Notes: a model not told the origin generated them from the sequence alone. A DNA stretch of 64,000 nt from Pseudomonas paraglycinae (GCF_021601625.1 NZ_BQHR01000002.1:372001-436000), one strand, 5' to 3'. Numbered from the stretch's first letter, positions 1 to 7,867 are shown. A program made the numbers and translations.

Positions 1-411
1 AGCAAACAGGCAGGACAGAACGCCTCGCACATTCACGATGTTTCGGCGGCCGCTGCGGGCAACCACGCTCACACGGCGCGCACGGATGCTGCCGGCGTCC
101 ACGCACACGGAGGTGCTGTCGTCGGCGGTGGCGCGTTCAACATTGATGTCGTCCTGGGCGGGCAGGGTGTCATCAACGGCGGCAACACGGCGGGGTCGAT
201 CATGGGCTCCAGTTCGGCCCCCTTCGTCAACCGCAACTTTACGACCAACGCCCCGGCGCACTCCCACGGCATCGTGGCGGACGGCAACCATGCGCACAAT
301 GTGGGCGTGGATGCCGCGGGTCAACACACGCACACGATGTCTGTCGCTGCGTCGGGTGGCAACGAGGCGCGTCCGATGAACACGGCTCTGTTGTACGTCA
401 TCAAGTTCTGA
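1..411 (+). CDS. Phage/tailocin tail-fibre protein, C-terminal part (5' end outside window)
   Basis: The frame is open from base 1 and ends at the TGA at 409-411, giving the last 136 residues of a larger protein. The fragment is rich in Gly, Ala and Asn and carries spaced His-x-His motifs (HIH, HAH, HAH, HSH, HAH, HTH), as found in tips of long tail fibres where such pairs bind metal. It ends RPMNTALLYVIKF, a typical end of tail collar/fibre proteins. The following endolysin and spanin genes and the adjacent cinA-recA pair match the known position of R-type tailocin clusters in P. fluorescens-group genomes (between mutS and cinA). It therefore probably forms the receptor-binding tip of a bacteriocin tail. 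Whether the upstream cluster is an intact tailocin or a prophage cannot be seen here. Confidence 0.8.
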   Translation, partial: SKQAGQNASHIHDVSAAAAGNHAHTARTDAAGVHAHGGAVVGGGAFNIDVVLGGQGVINGGNTAGSIMGSSSAPFVNRNFTTNAPAHSHGIVADGNHAHNVGVDAAGQHTHTMSVAASGGNEARPMNTALLYVIKF

Positions 412-547
412 TGTCTACCGGCGGGGCTACTGATCGCTTCGGCGAACAGTCCCCGACAGCACCCCTGAAAATTCTGGCAAAAAATGGCTGACAGGCATCA
501 GCCTGCAGCCATGGTTCAATCGGAGCATCCAGGGAGGATCACGCATT

Positions 548-1111
548 ATGCAAATAACTGAAAACAACCTTTTAACCATCATGCCCAACGCCCGCTCCCA
601 AGCGGGCGTTTTTGTTTCGGCGCTCAACACGGCCATGGCCCGCCATCGCATCGATACACCGAAACGCATCGCTACGTTTCTCGCCCAGATCGGACACGAG
701 TCCGGGCAATTGCAGTACGTACGTGAGCTGGGCAACAACCAGTACCTGAGCAAATACGACACCGGTACGCTGGCCTTGCGCCTGGGCAACACGCCCGAGG
801 CTGACGGCGACGGGCAGAAGTATCGCGGGCGCGGGCTGATCCAGATCACCGGGCGCAGCAATTATCGTCAGTGCAGTCTCGGACTTTTCGGTGACGAGCG
901 CCTGCTGGCCTTGCCTGAGTTGCTCGAACAACCGCAATGGGCGGCGGAGTCCGCGGCGTGGTTCTGGGAGAAGAATGGCTTGAACGAACTGGCGGATCAG
1001 GATCAGTTCAACAGCATTACCCGGCGGATCAACGGCGGGTTGAACGGTTTGCAGGACCGCCTCGACATCTGGGCGCGGGCGAGGGCAGTGTTATGCCAGC
1101 CTTCGGTCTGA
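548..1111 (+). CDS. GH19 (chitinase-like) endolysin of tailocin lysis cassette
   Basis: A 187-residue protein with no signal peptide, the usual size for phage/tailocin GH19 lysozymes. It would cleave the glycan strand of peptidoglycan after holin action. The family signature is visible: FLAQIGHESGQL near residue 45, with the catalytic Glu in HES, then YRGRGLIQITGRSNY near residue 100, then a C-terminal AARSVAWFW-like segment. The ATG at 548 follows GGGAGG (531-536), a good ribosome binding site. The gene overlaps the downstream Rz-like gene by 19 bases, the usual lysis-cassette arrangement. A terminator-like hairpin lies inside codons 14-22 (see separate entry). No holin is seen between the tail fibre and this gene, so the holin is probably elsewhere in the cluster. 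Confidence 0.88.
   Translation: MQITENNLLTIMPNARSQAGVFVSALNTAMARHRIDTPKRIATFLAQIGHESGQLQYVRELGNNQYLSKYDTGTLALRLGNTPEADGDGQKYRGRGLIQITGRSNYRQCSLGLFGDERLLALPELLEQPQWAAESAAWFWEKNGLNELADQDQFNSITRRINGGLNGLQDRLDIWARARAVLCQPSV
588..613 (+). terminator. Terminator-like hairpin inside the endolysin coding sequence
   Basis: ACGCCCGC (588-595) pairs perfectly with GCGGGCGT (602-609) across a six-base loop, followed by TTTTG. It has the look of an intrinsic terminator but lies about 40 bases after the endolysin start codon, in frame and encoding NARSQAGV. It might attenuate lysis-gene transcription or be incidental; function is inference. Confidence 0.45.
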
Positions 1112-1623
1112 AGTTCTGGTGTGTCATCGGCGCTTTGCTGCTGGCCGGTGGTTCGGCGGCGCTGGCCTGGCAGGTCCAGGACTGGCGCTACGAAGGACGG
1201 CTGGCCGAGCAGGCCCGGCTGCATGCCGAAGCCCTCAATCAATTGACTCTGACCGCCGCCACAGCGCAACAGGCGGAGCAGGACAAGCGCCTGGCCCTGG
1301 AGCAACGGCTCACGGCCAGTGATCAAACCCATTATCGAGCACTGAACGATGCCCAACGTGATCAGGATCGCCTGCGCGATCGTCTTGCCACTGCTGATCT
1401 GCGCCTGTCAGTCCTCATCGACGCAGGCGACGCTGCCCAAGGCTGCGGTGTGCCAGCCACCTCCGGCGCCGGCGGCGTGGATCATGCAGCCGTACGCGCC
1501 CGACTTGACCCGGCGCATGCTCGACGAATTGTCGCCATCACCGGCGAAGGCGACCGCGGACTGATTGCCTTGCAGGCTTGTCAGGCCTATATCAGAGCGC
1601 TGGCGCCCGAACATTTTGAATAA
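1093..1623 (+). CDS. Rz-like inner-membrane spanin subunit
   Basis: A 176-residue type II membrane protein: short N-terminus MPAFGLKFW, one membrane segment (about residues 8-26, VIGALLLAGGSAALAW), then a charged Gln/Glu/Ala-rich coiled coil to about residue 115. This is the standard layout of phage lambda Rz i-spanins, which with Rz1 disrupt the outer membrane in the last step of lysis. The start at 1093 overlaps the end of the endolysin gene by 19 bases. A lipoprotein gene is nested inside it in another frame (1349-1564), as in the Rz/Rz1 pair. Sequence conservation in this family is low, so the call rests on topology and context. Confidence 0.75.
   Translation: MPAFGLKFWCVIGALLLAGGSAALAWQVQDWRYEGRLAEQARLHAEALNQLTLTAATAQQAEQDKRLALEQRLTASDQTHYRALNDAQRDQDRLRDRLATADLRLSVLIDAGDAAQGCGVPATSGAGGVDHAAVRARLDPAHARRIVAITGEGDRGLIALQACQAYIRALAPEHFE
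1349..1564 (+). CDS. Rz1-like outer-membrane spanin lipoprotein, nested in Rz frame
   Basis: A 71-residue frame lying wholly within the Rz-like gene, shifted by one frame. The N-terminus IRIACAIVLPLLICAC is a lipoprotein signal with lipobox I-C-A-C (Cys20), and the mature part is proline-rich (QPPPAPAAW), the hallmark of Rz1 o-spanins. It would be anchored in the outer membrane and pair with the Rz periplasmic domain. Embedded Rz1 genes are well known in lambdoid phages and are often missed in annotation. No strong ribosome binding site is obvious; translation may depend on coupling to Rz. Confidence 0.72.
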   Translation: MPNVIRIACAIVLPLLICACQSSSTQATLPKAAVCQPPPAPAAWIMQPYAPDLTRRMLDELSPSPAKATAD

Positions 1624-1691
1624 GCTTGTGTATTGAAAGCGCAACCGGCTCGTGTACGGTGGTACCCATTCCATCCGATCCGGAGCGCGCC

Positions 1692-2192
1692 GTGAAAGAA
1701 ATCACCCAACTGGCGGCCGAACTTGGCCGACGTCTGCAATTGCTCAATTCTCACGTCACGACGGCCGAGTCCTGTACCGGTGGCGGGATTGCCGAAGCGA
1801 TCACCCGCATTCCTGGGAGTTCGGCGTGGTTCGAAGCGGGTTACGTGACCTACTCCAACCGCCAGAAAACCCAGCAGTTGAATGTGCCGGCGGAGCTGTT
1901 CGGCACCGTGGGCGCGGTCAGTCGCGAAGTGGTCGAGGCCATGGTGCGCGGCGCCCAGGAAAAAAGCCTGGCGCGGTTTGCCGTGGCGGTCAGCGGCGTG
2001 GCCGGGCCGGACGGTGGTTCGCCGAACAAACCGGTGGGCACCGTCTGGCTGGCGTGGGGCGTGGGCGACCAGGTTTCCAGCGAGGTCCAGCACTTCCCCG
2101 GCAACCGCGACGACGTCCGCCGACAAACGGTGAAGGCCGCGCTAGAGGGCTTGCTGCGACTAGCGGCACGAGAAATCGAAAATCAGGGGTAG
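1692..2192 (+). CDS. pncC: Nicotinamide-nucleotide amidase (CinA C-terminal domain)
   Basis: A 166-residue stand-alone CinA C-terminal domain, which hydrolyses NMN to nicotinate mononucleotide and ammonia in the pyridine nucleotide salvage cycle. Family motifs are clear: TTAESCTGGGIAEAIT, SSAWFEAGYVTYSN, AVSGVAGPDGG and KPVGTVWLAW. I chose the GTG at 1692 because it gives the usual family length and N-terminus (MKEITQLAAELGRRL) and follows GGAG at 1681-1684; an in-frame ATG at 1626 would add 22 residues unlike the family. It lies immediately before recA, the conserved Pseudomonas order. Often named cinA by position. Confidence 0.9.
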   Translation: MKEITQLAAELGRRLQLLNSHVTTAESCTGGGIAEAITRIPGSSAWFEAGYVTYSNRQKTQQLNVPAELFGTVGAVSREVVEAMVRGAQEKSLARFAVAVSGVAGPDGGSPNKPVGTVWLAWGVGDQVSSEVQHFPGNRDDVRRQTVKAALEGLLRLAAREIENQG

Positions 2193-2219
2193 GCGATCCG
2201 TGAACGCTGTGGAATAATA

Positions 2220-2235
2220 CTGGCTACTTATACAG
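2220..2235 (+). promoter_or_regulatory. LexA (SOS) box upstream of recA
   Basis: CTGGCTACTTATACAG matches the CTG-N10-CAG LexA consensus (CTGTATATATATACAG in its ideal form) and lies 41 bases before the recA ATG, where the SOS operator is expected. This predicts LexA repression of recA and, by read-through, recX. Confidence 0.85.
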
Positions 2236-2275
2236 GTGTTGGCCGTCAGGCCTTATTGATTACGTGAGGACTTTA

Positions 2276-3334
2276 ATGGACGACAACAAGAAGAAAGCCT
2301 TGGCTGCGGCCCTGGGTCAGATCGAACGTCAATTCGGCAAGGGTGCCGTAATGCGTATGGGCGATCAGGACCGTCAGGCGATCCCGGCCATTTCCACCGG
2401 CTCTCTGGGTCTGGACATCGCACTCGGCATCGGCGGCCTGCCAAAAGGCCGTATTGTTGAAATCTACGGTCCTGAATCTTCCGGTAAAACCACACTGACG
2501 CTGTCCGTGATCGCCCAGGCTCAAAAAGCCGGTGCGACCTGCGCCTTCGTCGACGCCGAACACGCCCTCGACCCAGAGTACGCCGGCAAGCTGGGCGTCA
2601 ATGTCGACGACCTGCTGGTTTCCCAGCCGGACACCGGCGAACAGGCCCTGGAAATCACCGACATGCTGGTGCGCTCCAACGCCGTTGACGTGATCATCGT
2701 CGACTCCGTGGCCGCTCTGGTACCGAAGGCAGAAATCGAAGGCGAAATGGGTGACATGCACGTGGGCCTGCAAGCCCGTCTGATGTCCCAGGCGCTGCGT
2801 AAAATCACCGGTAACATCAAGAACGCCAACTGCCTGGTGATCTTCATCAACCAGATCCGCATGAAGATCGGCGTGATGTTCGGCAGCCCGGAAACCACCA
2901 CCGGTGGTAACGCGCTGAAGTTCTACGCCTCGGTTCGTCTCGACATCCGCCGTACCGGCGCGGTGAAGGAAGGCGACGAAGTGGTCGGCAGCGAAACCCG
3001 CGTCAAGGTTGTGAAGAACAAGGTGGCTTCGCCGTTCCGTCAGGCCGAGTTCCAGATTCTCTACGGCAAGGGTATTTATCTGAACGGCGAGATGATCGAC
3101 CTGGGCGTACTGCACGGTTTCGTCGAGAAGTCCGGCGCCTGGTATGCCTACGAAGGCACCAAGATCGGTCAGGGCAAGGCCAACTCGGCCAAGTTCCTGG
3201 CGGACAACCCGGAAGTCGCGGCCAAGCTCGAGAAGCAACTGCGTGACAAACTGCTGTCGCCAGCTGTGATTGCTGATTCCAAGGCTTCTGCGGTCAAAGA
3301 GACCGAAGACGACCTGGCTGACGCCGACATCTGA
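2276..3334 (+). CDS. recA: Recombinase RecA
   Basis: A 352-residue RecA, the DNA-dependent ATPase that forms filaments on single-stranded DNA, drives homologous recombination and stimulates LexA self-cleavage. Walker A GPESSGKT is at residues 65-72; the MAW-like and L2 regions ([25 protein letters not shown]) are intact, and the acidic C-terminus ([10 protein letters not shown]) is typical. The ATG at 2276 is preceded by GAGGA (2266-2270); an in-frame GTG at 2264 would add four residues not normal for the family. A LexA box lies at 2220-2235. recX follows after 8 bases. Confidence 0.98.
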   Translation: MDDNKKKALAAALGQIERQFGKGAVMRMGDQDRQAIPAISTGSLGLDIALGIGGLPKGRIVEIYGPESSGKTTLTLSVIAQAQKAGATCAFVDAEHALDPEYAGKLGVNVDDLLVSQPDTGEQALEITDMLVRSNAVDVIIVDSVAALVPKAEIEGEMGDMHVGLQARLMSQALRKITGNIKNANCLVIFINQIRMKIGVMFGSPETTTGGNALKFYASVRLDIRRTGAVKEGDEVVGSETRVKVVKNKVASPFRQAEFQILYGKGIYLNGEMIDLGVLHGFVEKSGAWYAYEGTKIGQGKANSAKFLADNPEVAAKLEKQLRDKLLSPAVIADSKASAVKETEDDLADADI

Positions 3335-3342
3335 TTGCACCG

Positions 3343-3813
3343 ATGACAACCGCCGTACTCGATACCCTCGTCGCGGTGCGGCGAACCGCCATGGACCTGC
3401 TCGCACGTCGCGAGCACGGTCGAGTCGAGCTGACGCGAAAACTGCGTCAGCGTGGCGCTCCCCCCGAGATGATCGAAACAGCCCTCGACCGTTTGACGGA
3501 AGAAGGGCTGCTTTCCGAAGCCCGTTATCTTGAAAGTTTTGTTTCCTATCGCGCCCGCTCCGGTTATGGCCCTCTGCGGATTCGCGAAGAACTGAGCCAG
3601 CGCGGTTTGCAACGCGCCGATATCGAACTCGCCTTGCGCGAGAGCGGCATAAACTGGCAGGAGCAGCTAACGGACACGTGGCAACGGAAGTTCTCCGGAC
3701 AACTTCCCTGCGATGCCAAGGAACGCGCCAGACAAGGTCGATTCCTGGCGTACCGGGGATTCTCGATGGAGATGATCAACCGCTTGTTCAGCGGCAGAGG
3801 GATGGACGATTAA
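3343..3813 (+). CDS. recX: Regulatory protein RecX
   Basis: A 156-residue RecX, which caps RecA filaments and inhibits recombinase and coprotease activity. The three-helix repeats are visible, including [61 protein letters not shown] and [16 protein letters not shown]. It begins 8 bases after recA, so it is probably co-transcribed from the SOS promoter, by read-through or a longer recA-recX message. A strong bidirectional terminator follows. Confidence 0.95.
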   Translation: MTTAVLDTLVAVRRTAMDLLARREHGRVELTRKLRQRGAPPEMIETALDRLTEEGLLSEARYLESFVSYRARSGYGPLRIREELSQRGLQRADIELALRESGINWQEQLTDTWQRKFSGQLPCDAKERARQGRFLAYRGFSMEMINRLFSGRGMDD

Positions 3814-3850
3814 ATTGTTCCAGCTTCAGCTCAGCTTCATCTGAAAAATA

Positions 3851-3889
3851 AAAACGGCCCGCTATTTCGATAGCGGGCCGTTTTTTTTG
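3851..3889 (+). terminator. Bidirectional intrinsic terminator between recX and the LOG gene
   Basis: A 13-bp perfect stem, AACGGCCCGCTAT with ATAGCGGGCCGTT and a TTCG loop, is flanked by A-rich sequence on the left and eight T on the right. It can end recA-recX on the plus strand and the convergent LOG-family gene on the minus strand. Confidence 0.92.
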
Positions 3890-3892
3890 CCT

Positions 3893-5011
3893 TCACGTTA
3901 CCTTCGACGGTTCGCGAGTGCGTTGCGCGGTTTGGGGTTTTGAGTGGGCCCAGTTTTCCGGCAGGTTGATGTAGTCCACCAGCTCCCGCAGACGCCCGTG
4001 ATCCCGGGCATTGAAGGCGAATGCCAGGCGCGTCAGGTGGCTGAATTGAGCATCGTCGTGCTCTTCGCCGGCGTAGGCGTGTTGATGGAACTGGTCACTC
4101 AGGCACAAATCGGCAAACGCTTCCTGCATATGCTCCAGGGCCTGATCGCTCAACTTGTGGTTCATGCGAATGACAAACTGGCGCTTGAGCCAACGGCTGG
4201 AGTGGAAGTTGCCGTAGAACTTGTTGATCTGCTCCACCGCCTCTTCAACGTTGTAGACCAGGCGCACCAACTTCAGGTCGGTCGGCAGAATGTAACGGTT
4301 TTCCTCCAGTTGCTGGCGAATGAAGTCCAGCGCGCCTTGCCAGAAAGTCCCGCCCGGTGCGTCCAGCAGCACCACCGGCACCAGAGGGCTTTTGCCGGTC
4401 TGGATCAGCGTGAGCACTTCCAGCGCTTCGTCCAGGGTGCCGAACCCGCCGGGGCACAACACCAGCGCATCGGCTTCCTTGACGAAGAACAGCTTGCGGG
4501 TGAAGAAGAAGTGGAACGGCAGCAGGTTGTTGGTACCGTCCACGGTGGGGTTGGCATGTTGTTCGAAGGGTAGGGTGATGTTGAAACCCAGGCTGTGATC
4601 GCGGCCGGCACCTTCATGGGCGGCGGCCATAATTCCGCCGCCGGCACCGGTGATGACCATCATGTTCGAGCGGGCCAGCGAGGCCCCGAGTTCCCGAGCC
4701 ATGGCGTAAAGGGGATGTTCGACCGGGGTGCGGGCCGAGCCGAACACCGTGACCTTGCGTCGCCCCTTGAACTGTTCGAGCGTGCGAAACGCCTGCTCCA
4801 GTTCGCGCAGGGCTTGCAGGGTGATCTTGGCATTCCAGCGGTTGTGATCTTCCTGGGCCATGCGCAGCACGGTCAGGATCATGTCGCGGTAGATGGGGGA
4901 ATTCGGACTGTTGGGTGACACCAGGTTGAGTTGTTCTTCGACCTTGCTGATGAGGTCGTGGCCGCTTTCCTGAAAATGACGGCTGAGCAGGTCATTCGGT
5001 TGGTAAGGCAT
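3893..5011 (-). CDS. LOG-family protein (TIGR00730-type nucleotide phosphate ribohydrolase)
   Basis: A 372-residue protein with the Rossmann-like LOG/lysine-decarboxylase-like fold. Motifs are VTVFGSART (near 87-95), TGAGGGIMAAAHEGA (121-135) and PGGFGTLDEALEVLT (187-201), the PGGxGTxxE signature of nucleoside 5'-monophosphate phosphoribohydrolases (cytokinin LOG, bacterial PpnN). It probably splits a purine nucleotide to base plus ribose 5-phosphate; older labels as lysine decarboxylase are misleading. An N-terminal extension of about 85 residues and a C-terminal extension of about 100 make it longer than minimal LOG proteins and closer to the large PpnN-like type. The substrate is inferred from family only. 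It is convergent with recX and next to no obvious partner. Confidence 0.85.
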   Translation of the reverse strand: MPYQPNDLLSRHFQESGHDLISKVEEQLNLVSPNSPNSPIYRDMILTVLRMAQEDHNRWNAKITLQALRELEQAFRTLEQFKGRRKVTVFGSARTPVEHPLYAMARELGASLARSNMMVITGAGGGIMAAAHEGAGRDHSLGFNITLPFEQHANPTVDGTNNLLPFHFFFTRKLFFVKEADALVLCPGGFGTLDEALEVLTLIQTGKSPLVPVVLLDAPGGTFWQGALDFIRQQLEENRYILPTDLKLVRLVYNVEEAVEQINKFYGNFHSSRWLKRQFVIRMNHKLSDQALEHMQEAFADLCLSDQFHQHAYAGEEHDDAQFSHLTRLAFAFNARDHGRLRELVDYINLPENWAHSKPQTAQRTREPSKVT

Positions 5012-5363
5012 GCAACTTCTCCTTCTGCACAGAGCTTTCGGCTCTGACGTGCGGCGTCAGTGCCGCGCTGCAAGAAAACAAACAGTCGGCAGCTCCTTTC
5101 CTGCCGTTAATAAAAGATCGGGAATACGTTGAATCTAGACCCTCAAAGCATTTTTCGCTCATTGAGCATTGCGCCGCAAAGTCTTTCCTGGCAACTGCTT
5201 ATTGCCGCTTTGCGAAGTGTTTTCACCGCTCGTCCGATGCCACGTCGAGGGCTGAATGCTCTGATTTACTAAGTTAAAGGCGCCGTACGACAACTTTGCG
5301 TCAACGACCGTACGCAAGGTGCACGCTATTCAAGGATTTGCGGGTGGCAAGGAGGCAGGACAC
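5012..5363. other. 352-base intergenic region with a candidate operator
   Basis: Divergent spacer between the LOG gene and the small ribbon-helix-helix gene. I see no open frame of note. The only structure is the inverted repeat TTGCGT (5296-5301) ... ACGCAA (5312-5317), 46 bases before the ribbon-helix-helix start, which could be an autoregulatory operator; this is inference. Confidence 0.4.
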
Positions 5364-5558
5364 ATGACCAGAGTCATTCTGGAGATCGATACGCAGCTGT
5401 ATCGGTTGTTGAAAGCATCGGCCGAGACCAACCATGTGAGTCTCGAAGAGGAGTGCTGCCGACGCCTGGCGGGAGGGGAGCGCCGCTCGCGTTACTTGCA
5501 GGCCTTGCTGGCCGAACTGCGCGCCGAGGATGAACAGCGGCGCGCTACGTCGCGATGA
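5364..5558 (+). CDS. Small ribbon-helix-helix (Arc/FitA-like) DNA-binding protein
   Basis: A 64-residue protein starting MTRVILEIDTQLYRLLKASA. A short beta strand (RVILEID) followed by two helices is the layout of ribbon-helix-helix repressors and antitoxins of the Arc/FitA type. The ATG at 5364 follows AAGGAGG (5349-5355); a longer frame beginning at 5319 lacks such a site. No toxin gene (PIN or RelE/ParE-like) lies next to it, so if it descends from an antitoxin it is orphaned. The downstream gene on the opposite strand ends one base after it. Confidence 0.65.
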   Translation: MTRVILEIDTQLYRLLKASAETNHVSLEEECCRRLAGGERRSRYLQALLAELRAEDEQRRATSR

Positions 5559-5984
5559 TTACTTCTTCTTCGCTGGAGCCGCTTTCGGGCAATCCGATTC
5601 CTGGTAGCTGGCGGAGCCGATCGCCTTGTTGCTTTTCACTTCGGTGAATTCATAACGCATGATCGCGCCTTTGGCCATCAGCTTGCGGTACGACGGATTG
5701 TTGCAGACCGAGGCGCCCAGCTGGAAATACACGGCTTTGGGATCGGCGCGCATTTTGTCGGCGTGGCTCTTTTGCACGCTCAGGTGGTTGACCAGCGTGG
5801 TGCCTTCGACGGTGTAGCCCTGATCAAGAATGTCTTCGTTGATCGCCCGTGGCGTGCCGACGCTGCTTTGTGCGGCGACATTGCGCAGCTCTCGGTTCAG
5901 ATTCTGCTCACTCAGGGATGCAGCCTGAGCGCTGAAGGACGAGGCCAGCAGAATGGCAGCGGTGGGAACGATAAGGCGCAGCAT
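5559..5984 (-). CDS. Exported PA3611-like (quorum-sensing-regulated virulence factor family) protein
   Basis: A 141-residue protein with a Sec signal (MLRLIVPTAAILLASSFSAQA, cleavage after AQA near residue 20). The mature part holds SSVGTPRAINEDILDQGYTVEGT and a conserved Cys in GASVCNNPSYRKLM, with a second Cys near the end (ESDCPKAAP), so a disulfide in the periplasm is likely. The central segment matches my recollection of P. aeruginosa PA3611, a small periplasmic protein described as a quorum-sensing-regulated virulence factor; its molecular function is unknown. AGGAGAG precedes the ATG. The C-terminus ends in a basic PAKKK tail. A much longer frame extending upstream on this strand is not supported by a start or by composition. 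Confidence 0.75.
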   Translation of the reverse strand: MLRLIVPTAAILLASSFSAQAASLSEQNLNRELRNVAAQSSVGTPRAINEDILDQGYTVEGTTLVNHLSVQKSHADKMRADPKAVYFQLGASVCNNPSYRKLMAKGAIMRYEFTEVKSNKAIGSASYQESDCPKAAPAKKK

Positions 5985-6173
5985 GAAACTCTCCTGGTTC
6001 AGTGACTGGTGGTTCGACCAGCCACGTGACTGTGCGTTCAGTGGCGGCGAATTATAGGGGAGCCGGTCGGGAGGGTACAGGCTTGTGCCCGTCGCTCTGG
6101 TAAACTGCCGCCCTTTATTGCCCTGCCGAGTGTCGTTCGTGTCGAGTTTTCCTGTCTGCCGGTGCCGTCTGCG

Positions 6174-6917
6174 ATGAATCATGCCCCCAACGCCGTGGCC
6201 CGCCTGCGCGATCAGCGCGAGGACGAAGGCATCAAACCGATCCAGGCCCGTGGCTTTCGCTCCCCGCGCTGCCGCGATTGCCGGGTGATCATCAGCCATT
6301 GCCTGTGCGCCTGGCGGCCAACCGTCGATACACGCTCGGGCGTTTGCCTGATCATGACCGGCAAGGAAGTGTTCAAGCCAAGTAACACCGGTTGGTTGAT
6401 CGCCGACATCGTGCGCGACAACCATGCCTTCATCTGGTCGCGGACCGAACCCGACGAGCAACTGCTGGCGCTGCTGAACGACCCGCAATGGCAGCCGTAT
6501 CTGGTATTCCCTGGCGAGTACGTCGAACCTTCGCGGGTGACCAACACCGTGGATCTCGATAGCAGCAAGCGTCCGCTGTTCATCCTGCTGGATGCGACCT
6601 GGACCGAAGCCCGGAAGATTTTCCGCAAGAGCCCGTATTTCGACCGTTTGCCGATCCTGAGCTTGTTGCCCGACAAACTCTCGCGCTATCGCCTGCGCCG
6701 CTCGACCCGCAGCGAGCACCTGTGCACCGCCGAAGTGGCGGCGCTGTGTCTGGAACTGGCCGGCGATTCGGACGCGGCGTCGGCGCTGGATGCCTATTTC
6801 GATGTGTTCAGCCAGCATTACCTGGGGGCCAAGCAGCAACTGGATGTCAATGTGTCGACGCCGGCCCACGCCGAATTGCTGCCCTATATCCGAAACGCGG
6901 CGCCAGTACCGGCCTGA
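6174..6917 (+). CDS. tapT: DTW-domain tRNA-uridine aminocarboxypropyltransferase
   Basis: A 247-residue DTW-domain protein. Family members (E. coli TapT/YfiP) transfer the 3-amino-3-carboxypropyl group from SAM to uridine 47 of tRNA, forming acp3U. The N-terminal zinc-type cysteines are present (CRDC..ISHCLCAW), followed by LIMTGKEVFKPSNTG, LLDATWTEARKIFRKSPYF (with the D-T/A-W motif as DATW) and YRLRRSTRSEHLCTAEVAA. An in-frame GTG 12 bases upstream (6162) is an alternative start. It stands alone, with about 220 non-coding bases before the next gene. Confidence 0.88.
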   Translation: MNHAPNAVARLRDQREDEGIKPIQARGFRSPRCRDCRVIISHCLCAWRPTVDTRSGVCLIMTGKEVFKPSNTGWLIADIVRDNHAFIWSRTEPDEQLLALLNDPQWQPYLVFPGEYVEPSRVTNTVDLDSSKRPLFILLDATWTEARKIFRKSPYFDRLPILSLLPDKLSRYRLRRSTRSEHLCTAEVAALCLELAGDSDAASALDAYFDVFSQHYLGAKQQLDVNVSTPAHAELLPYIRNAAPVPA

Positions 6918-7141
6918 TCCTGGCCCATACTGCTAAAGCAGTGGCCGTGCGGCTTGACCACCCCGGCTTCGCTGGTCATGCTTGGCGCCGATTGGGGTGC
7001 GGCCAAGGTTTGAAACGCCGTTTTTGTTCGTGATTGGCGTTGAACGTGCCCCTGTGGATACCGCTGCCGGGCGGTATCTGGATTTGCTTTGGTGAGGCCC
7101 GAATGCGCGGGCCCGCCATCAAAAACAGGATCATTTGAAAA

Positions 7142-7792
7142 ATGGCCACATACGACATCCTGATTGCCGATGATCACCCTCTCTTTCGTAGCGCGCTGCA
7201 TCAAGCAGTGACGATGGGCCTTGGCCCGGATGTACGCATGGTGGAGGTGGCGAGCATCGCCGAGCTGGAAACCCGCCTGACCGAAAAGGCTGACTGGGAT
7301 CTAGTGCTGCTGGACCTGAACATGCCGGGCGCTTTCGGATTTTCCGGGCTGGTGATGCTGCGCGGTCAATACCCGCAGATTCCGGTGGTGATGGTTTCGG
7401 CCCAGGAAGAAGCCTCGGTGATGGTCAAGTCCCGGGAATTCGGTGCCAGTGGTTTCATTCCCAAGTCCAGCGACCTGAGCGTGATTCAGGAAGCGGTGCG
7501 TAAAGTGTTGGACGGGGACGTGTTCTGGCCACCCCAGGCGTTCGAAGCGGTCAGCGTTTCGGATGAAGCCAAAGCCGCCAGCGATGGCCTTGCGAGCCTG
7601 ACGCCGCAGCAGTTCCGGGTGCTGACCATGGTCTGCGAAGGTTTGCTGAACAAGCAGATCGCCTACGAGCTGAGCGTGTCCGAAGCGACCATCAAGGCCC
7701 ACGTCACGGCGATTTTTCGCAAGTTGAACGTGCGGACCCGGACCCAGGCAGCTTTACTGCTGCAACAACTTGAGTCAATTCCGAGCCAGTAA
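7142..7792 (+). CDS. erdR: LuxR/NarL-family response regulator ErdR-like
   Basis: A 216-residue two-domain regulator. The receiver domain (1-125) has the acidic pair DD at 10-11, phosphoacceptor Asp58 in LVLLDLNMPG, Ser in MVSAQEE and Lys108 in GFIPKSS. The C-terminal LuxR-type helix-turn-helix (about 150-212) reads LTPQQFRVL...KQIAYELSVSEATIKAHVTAIFRKL. In P. aeruginosa the orthologous regulator ErdR controls acetyl-CoA synthetase and ethanol/acetate metabolism; assignment here is by resemblance and by the neighbouring dgkA, which I recall as the conserved order. No histidine kinase is adjacent. The ribosome binding site before 7142 is weak (AGGA, then an A-rich stretch). Confidence 0.82.
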   Translation: MATYDILIADDHPLFRSALHQAVTMGLGPDVRMVEVASIAELETRLTEKADWDLVLLDLNMPGAFGFSGLVMLRGQYPQIPVVMVSAQEEASVMVKSREFGASGFIPKSSDLSVIQEAVRKVLDGDVFWPPQAFEAVSVSDEAKAASDGLASLTPQQFRVLTMVCEGLLNKQIAYELSVSEATIKAHVTAIFRKLNVRTRTQAALLLQQLESIPSQ

Positions 7793-7867
7793 GCGCTGGC
7801 GTCTTCACGCTTTTTTGACTTTCGTTGATCTAGCTTCCCCACTTCCTTTCGGTCGGTTATCTACTTT

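Noticed and set aside
1692-2192. A full-length CinA with N-terminal MoaB-like domain
   Set aside because: There is no room: the frame begins after the spanin gene, and the protein is only the C-terminal amidase domain.
2273-3406. A 377-residue minus-strand frame antisense to recA
   Set aside because: Shadow of the strongly conserved recA; composition (His/Val/Asp/Gly-rich) is that of an antisense frame and no family motif is visible.
3893-5011. Lysine decarboxylase
   Set aside because: The PGGFGTLDE motif and fold are those of LOG phosphoribohydrolases; the decarboxylase label is an old mis-annotation of this family.
5985-6869. An upstream extension of the PA3611-like gene by about 295 codons
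   Set aside because: The extension runs antisense through tapT and the signal peptide begins at the Met at 5984 with a good ribosome binding site.
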